DNA from: an uncultured Bacteroidota bacterium | Lineage (GTDB): Bacteria > Bacteroidota > Bacteroidia > Chitinophagales > Chitinophagaceae | Reading direction: 5' to 3' | Length of the DNA stretch: 7,546 nucleotides | NCBI GenBank assembly: GCA_903933995.1 | Contig: CAIZMD010000087.1 | Coordinates: 1 to 7,546 of the forward strand | Shown here: positions 5,932 through 7,546 of the stretch, piece after piece | How positions within the stretch are numbered: position 1 is the stretch's first letter | Layout: every line of letters begins with the position of its first letter | Made by a program: the position numbers and the translations under genes | The notes under the pieces: generated by a model | Database searches by the model: none | What the model saw: the letters and a program-made list of their open reading frames with translations, nothing else | What the model was told of the DNA's origin: nothing

Positions 5932-7546
5932 TCAAGAAATCTTGCTCCAACCGTTTTTACCCTTCTGTGATTGAAGGTAATTTTTCAACTGCAAATTCTT
6001 TGCCAATAACAGTTCGGGGTCTTCGTCTACCAACTTTTCGGCAGCGTTTCGGGCTTTTTCTAAGATACCCTTATCATTAACAATACTAGCTAGTTTAAAG
6101 TTCAGTGCCCCACTCTGCCGGGTGCCCTCAATATCGCCAGGACCGCGTAATTCCAAGTCTTTCTCGGCAATCTTAAACCCGTCATTAGTGGCACACATGA
6201 TCTTGATACGTTCTCTTGCTTCCTTGCCTGCTTTGACACTCGTTAATAATATGCAAAAACTTTTTTCAGAGCCCCTTCCCACCCTTCCACGAAGCTGATG
6301 CAGCTGGCTTAGGCCAAACTTTTCTGAACTTTCAATCACCATTACAGAAGCATTGGGAACGTTTACACCCACTTCAATTACCGTGGTGCTCACCATAATC
6401 TGGGTATCACCGCTTACAAAGCGGGCCATATTGGTCTCTTTCTGATCCGCCGGTTGACGCCCATGCACCATACTAATACGATACTTGGGTTCTGGAAAGA
6501 AACTCTTGACTTGTTCATAGCCCTGCATCAGGTCTTCAAAACTGAGCTTCTCACTTTCTTCAATCAGTGGATAGATAAAATAAATCTGTCTGCCTTTTTC
6601 CAATTCTGTTTTTACAAAATCCATCACCGATGCCCTAACTGTTTCAAAACGATGTACAGTAGTAATGGGAATCCTGCCAGGAGGCAATTCATCCATCACA
6701 GAATAATCCAAATCGCCGTAGGCAGTCATGGCCAAGGTTCTTGGAATAGGCGTGGCCGTCATGACCAATACATGCGGTGGCAGTGTTGCTTTGGCCCAGA
6801 GTCTGGCCCTTTGCGCTACGCCAAAACGGTGTTGTTCATCCACTATGACAAGCCCTAAATTTTTAAACTGTACCACGTCTTCAATAACCGCATGGGTACC
6901 CACCACAAAATGAATGGTATCGTCCAAAAGCCCTTGTAGTATGCGTTTGCGCTCCTTGGTCTTGGTACTTCCCGTGAGTAGCGCAATTTCTACGGGCATT
7001 TCTTTGAGCAGTTCACTCAGACCTTTATAGTGTTGTTGGGCCAAGATTTCTGTAGGCGCCATCATACAACTTTGGTAACCATTATCAGCAGCCAAGAGCA
7101 TGCTCAACAAGGCCACAATTGTTTTACCACTACCCACATCTCCTTGCAACAAACGATTCATTTGTCTACCCCTAGCGGTATCCGTTCTAATTTCTTTTAA
7201 GACCCTTTTTTGTGCACCCGTTAATTCAAAGGGCAGGTACTTGGCATAAAATTCATTGAAGATCTCTCCTACTTTTTCAAATACCACGGCCCTGCTGGCG
7301 CGATGTCTTTGGAGTCTGGTCAAATTCAATCGCACTTGTGCTATAAAAAACTCTTCAAATTTTAATCTGTTCATGGCCGCTTCAAAACCCTTGGCCGATT
7401 TGGGATAGTGGATCTGACAATGGGCTTCATACCTATCCATCAAACGCAACTCCTGCACTATGGGCGCTGGAATATTCTCCATCAATTCGTCTGGATGGAG
7501 TTGTGAGATGAGGGTATACGTGAGTTTGCCAATCTGTCTTCCATTG
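5932..7546 (-). CDS. recG: ATP-dependent DNA helicase RecG, 5' end missing
   Basis: RecG is a double-stranded-DNA translocase that remodels stalled replication forks and branch-migrates Holliday junctions. The visible 537 residues run in frame to the right edge; a TTG at 7485 is internal, because the upstream codons (GRQIGKLTYTLISQLHPDE) continue the protein. Motifs in visible numbering: Walker A GDVGSGKT (135-142), motif Ia APTEILAQQHY (163-173), Walker B DEQH (236-239), motif III TATPIPRT (263-270), motif IV IYFIYPLIEESE (321-332), motif V STTVIEVGVNVP (386-397) and motif VI QLRGRVGRG (417-425). The RecG-specific TRG translocation motif follows (about 454-479, DGFKIAEKDLELRGPGD then GTRQSG). 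This is diagnostic and separates it from PriA, Mfd and UvrB. About 150-170 N-terminal residues, including most of the wedge (OB-fold) domain, are outside the window. All helicase motifs look intact. The gene ends in TGA 59 bases before the surface-protein gene. Confidence 0.97.
   Translation of the reverse strand, partial: NGRQIGKLTYTLISQLHPDELMENIPAPIVQELRLMDRYEAHCQIHYPKSAKGFEAAMNRLKFEEFFIAQVRLNLTRLQRHRASRAVVFEKVGEIFNEFYAKYLPFELTGAQKRVLKEIRTDTARGRQMNRLLQGDVGSGKTIVALLSMLLAADNGYQSCMMAPTEILAQQHYKGLSELLKEMPVEIALLTGSTKTKERKRILQGLLDDTIHFVVGTHAVIEDVVQFKNLGLVIVDEQHRFGVAQRARLWAKATLPPHVLVMTATPIPRTLAMTAYGDLDYSVMDELPPGRIPITTVHRFETVRASVMDFVKTELEKGRQIYFIYPLIEESEKLSFEDLMQGYEQVKSFFPEPKYRISMVHGRQPADQKETNMARFVSGDTQIMVSTTVIEVGVNVPNASVMVIESSEKFGLSQLHQLRGRVGRGSEKSFCILLTSVKAGKEARERIKIMCATNDGFKIAEKDLELRGPGDIEGTRQSGALNFKLASIVNDKGILEKARNAAEKLVDEDPELLLAKNLQLKNYLQSQKGKNGWSKIS

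Noticed and set aside
5823..6080. Plus-strand open frame spanning the spacer between recG and the surface-protein gene
   Set aside because: It overlaps the coding ends of both neighbours, has no convincing start signal and no recognisable domain.
6454..6858. 134-codon plus-strand open frame opposite recG
   Set aside because: It lies fully antisense to conserved helicase motifs and shows no protein family features. A shorter overlapping frame (6728-6913) is rejected for the same reason.
7483..7485. TTG at 7485 as the start of recG
   Set aside because: The frame stays open to the window edge with RecG-like sequence upstream, and the family has a long N-terminal wedge domain. The TTG is an internal leucine.

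Overview
The window appears to come from a Bacteroidota chromosome, probably the Chitinophagales/Flavobacteriia-type lineages that use a type IX secretion system (T9SS). Three things support this. A 1233-residue secreted protein ends in a type B T9SS sorting domain. A PorP/SprF-family outer-membrane protein lies directly behind it. The intergenic spacers are A/T-rich, with Bacteroidota-like promoter candidates and no convincing Shine-Dalgarno sequence. The lineage below phylum level is inference only.

All four genes are on the minus strand, so transcription runs from high to low coordinates. In that order they are: recG (5' end beyond the right edge; stop at 5932), a 59-base spacer, the large multidomain surface protein (5872 to 2171), a 4-base spacer, the PorP/SprF-like gene (2166 to 1144), a 60-base spacer, and an Xaa-Pro aminopeptidase of the M24B family (starts at 1083; 3' end beyond the left edge). 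Coding density is very high. There are no RNA genes, insertion sequences or CRISPR arrays, and no gene-free stretch longer than about 60 bases.

The central pair forms a functional unit. The large protein has a signal peptide, an N-terminal DUF7948-like domain, a probable seven-bladed SBBP-type beta-propeller, four PKD domains and a type B C-terminal sorting domain. The PorP/SprF-like protein is the expected outer-membrane partner that receives or anchors such a substrate. The pair sits between two housekeeping genes, for DNA repair (RecG) and peptide turnover (aminopeptidase P), with no visible functional link to either.

I did not find a wholly new system. The points most worth a second look are the tightly coupled secretion substrate/partner pair, its non-ATG start, the seven-blade count, the PKD cysteine pairs, and a perfect 13-bp hairpin inside the PorP/SprF-like coding sequence.
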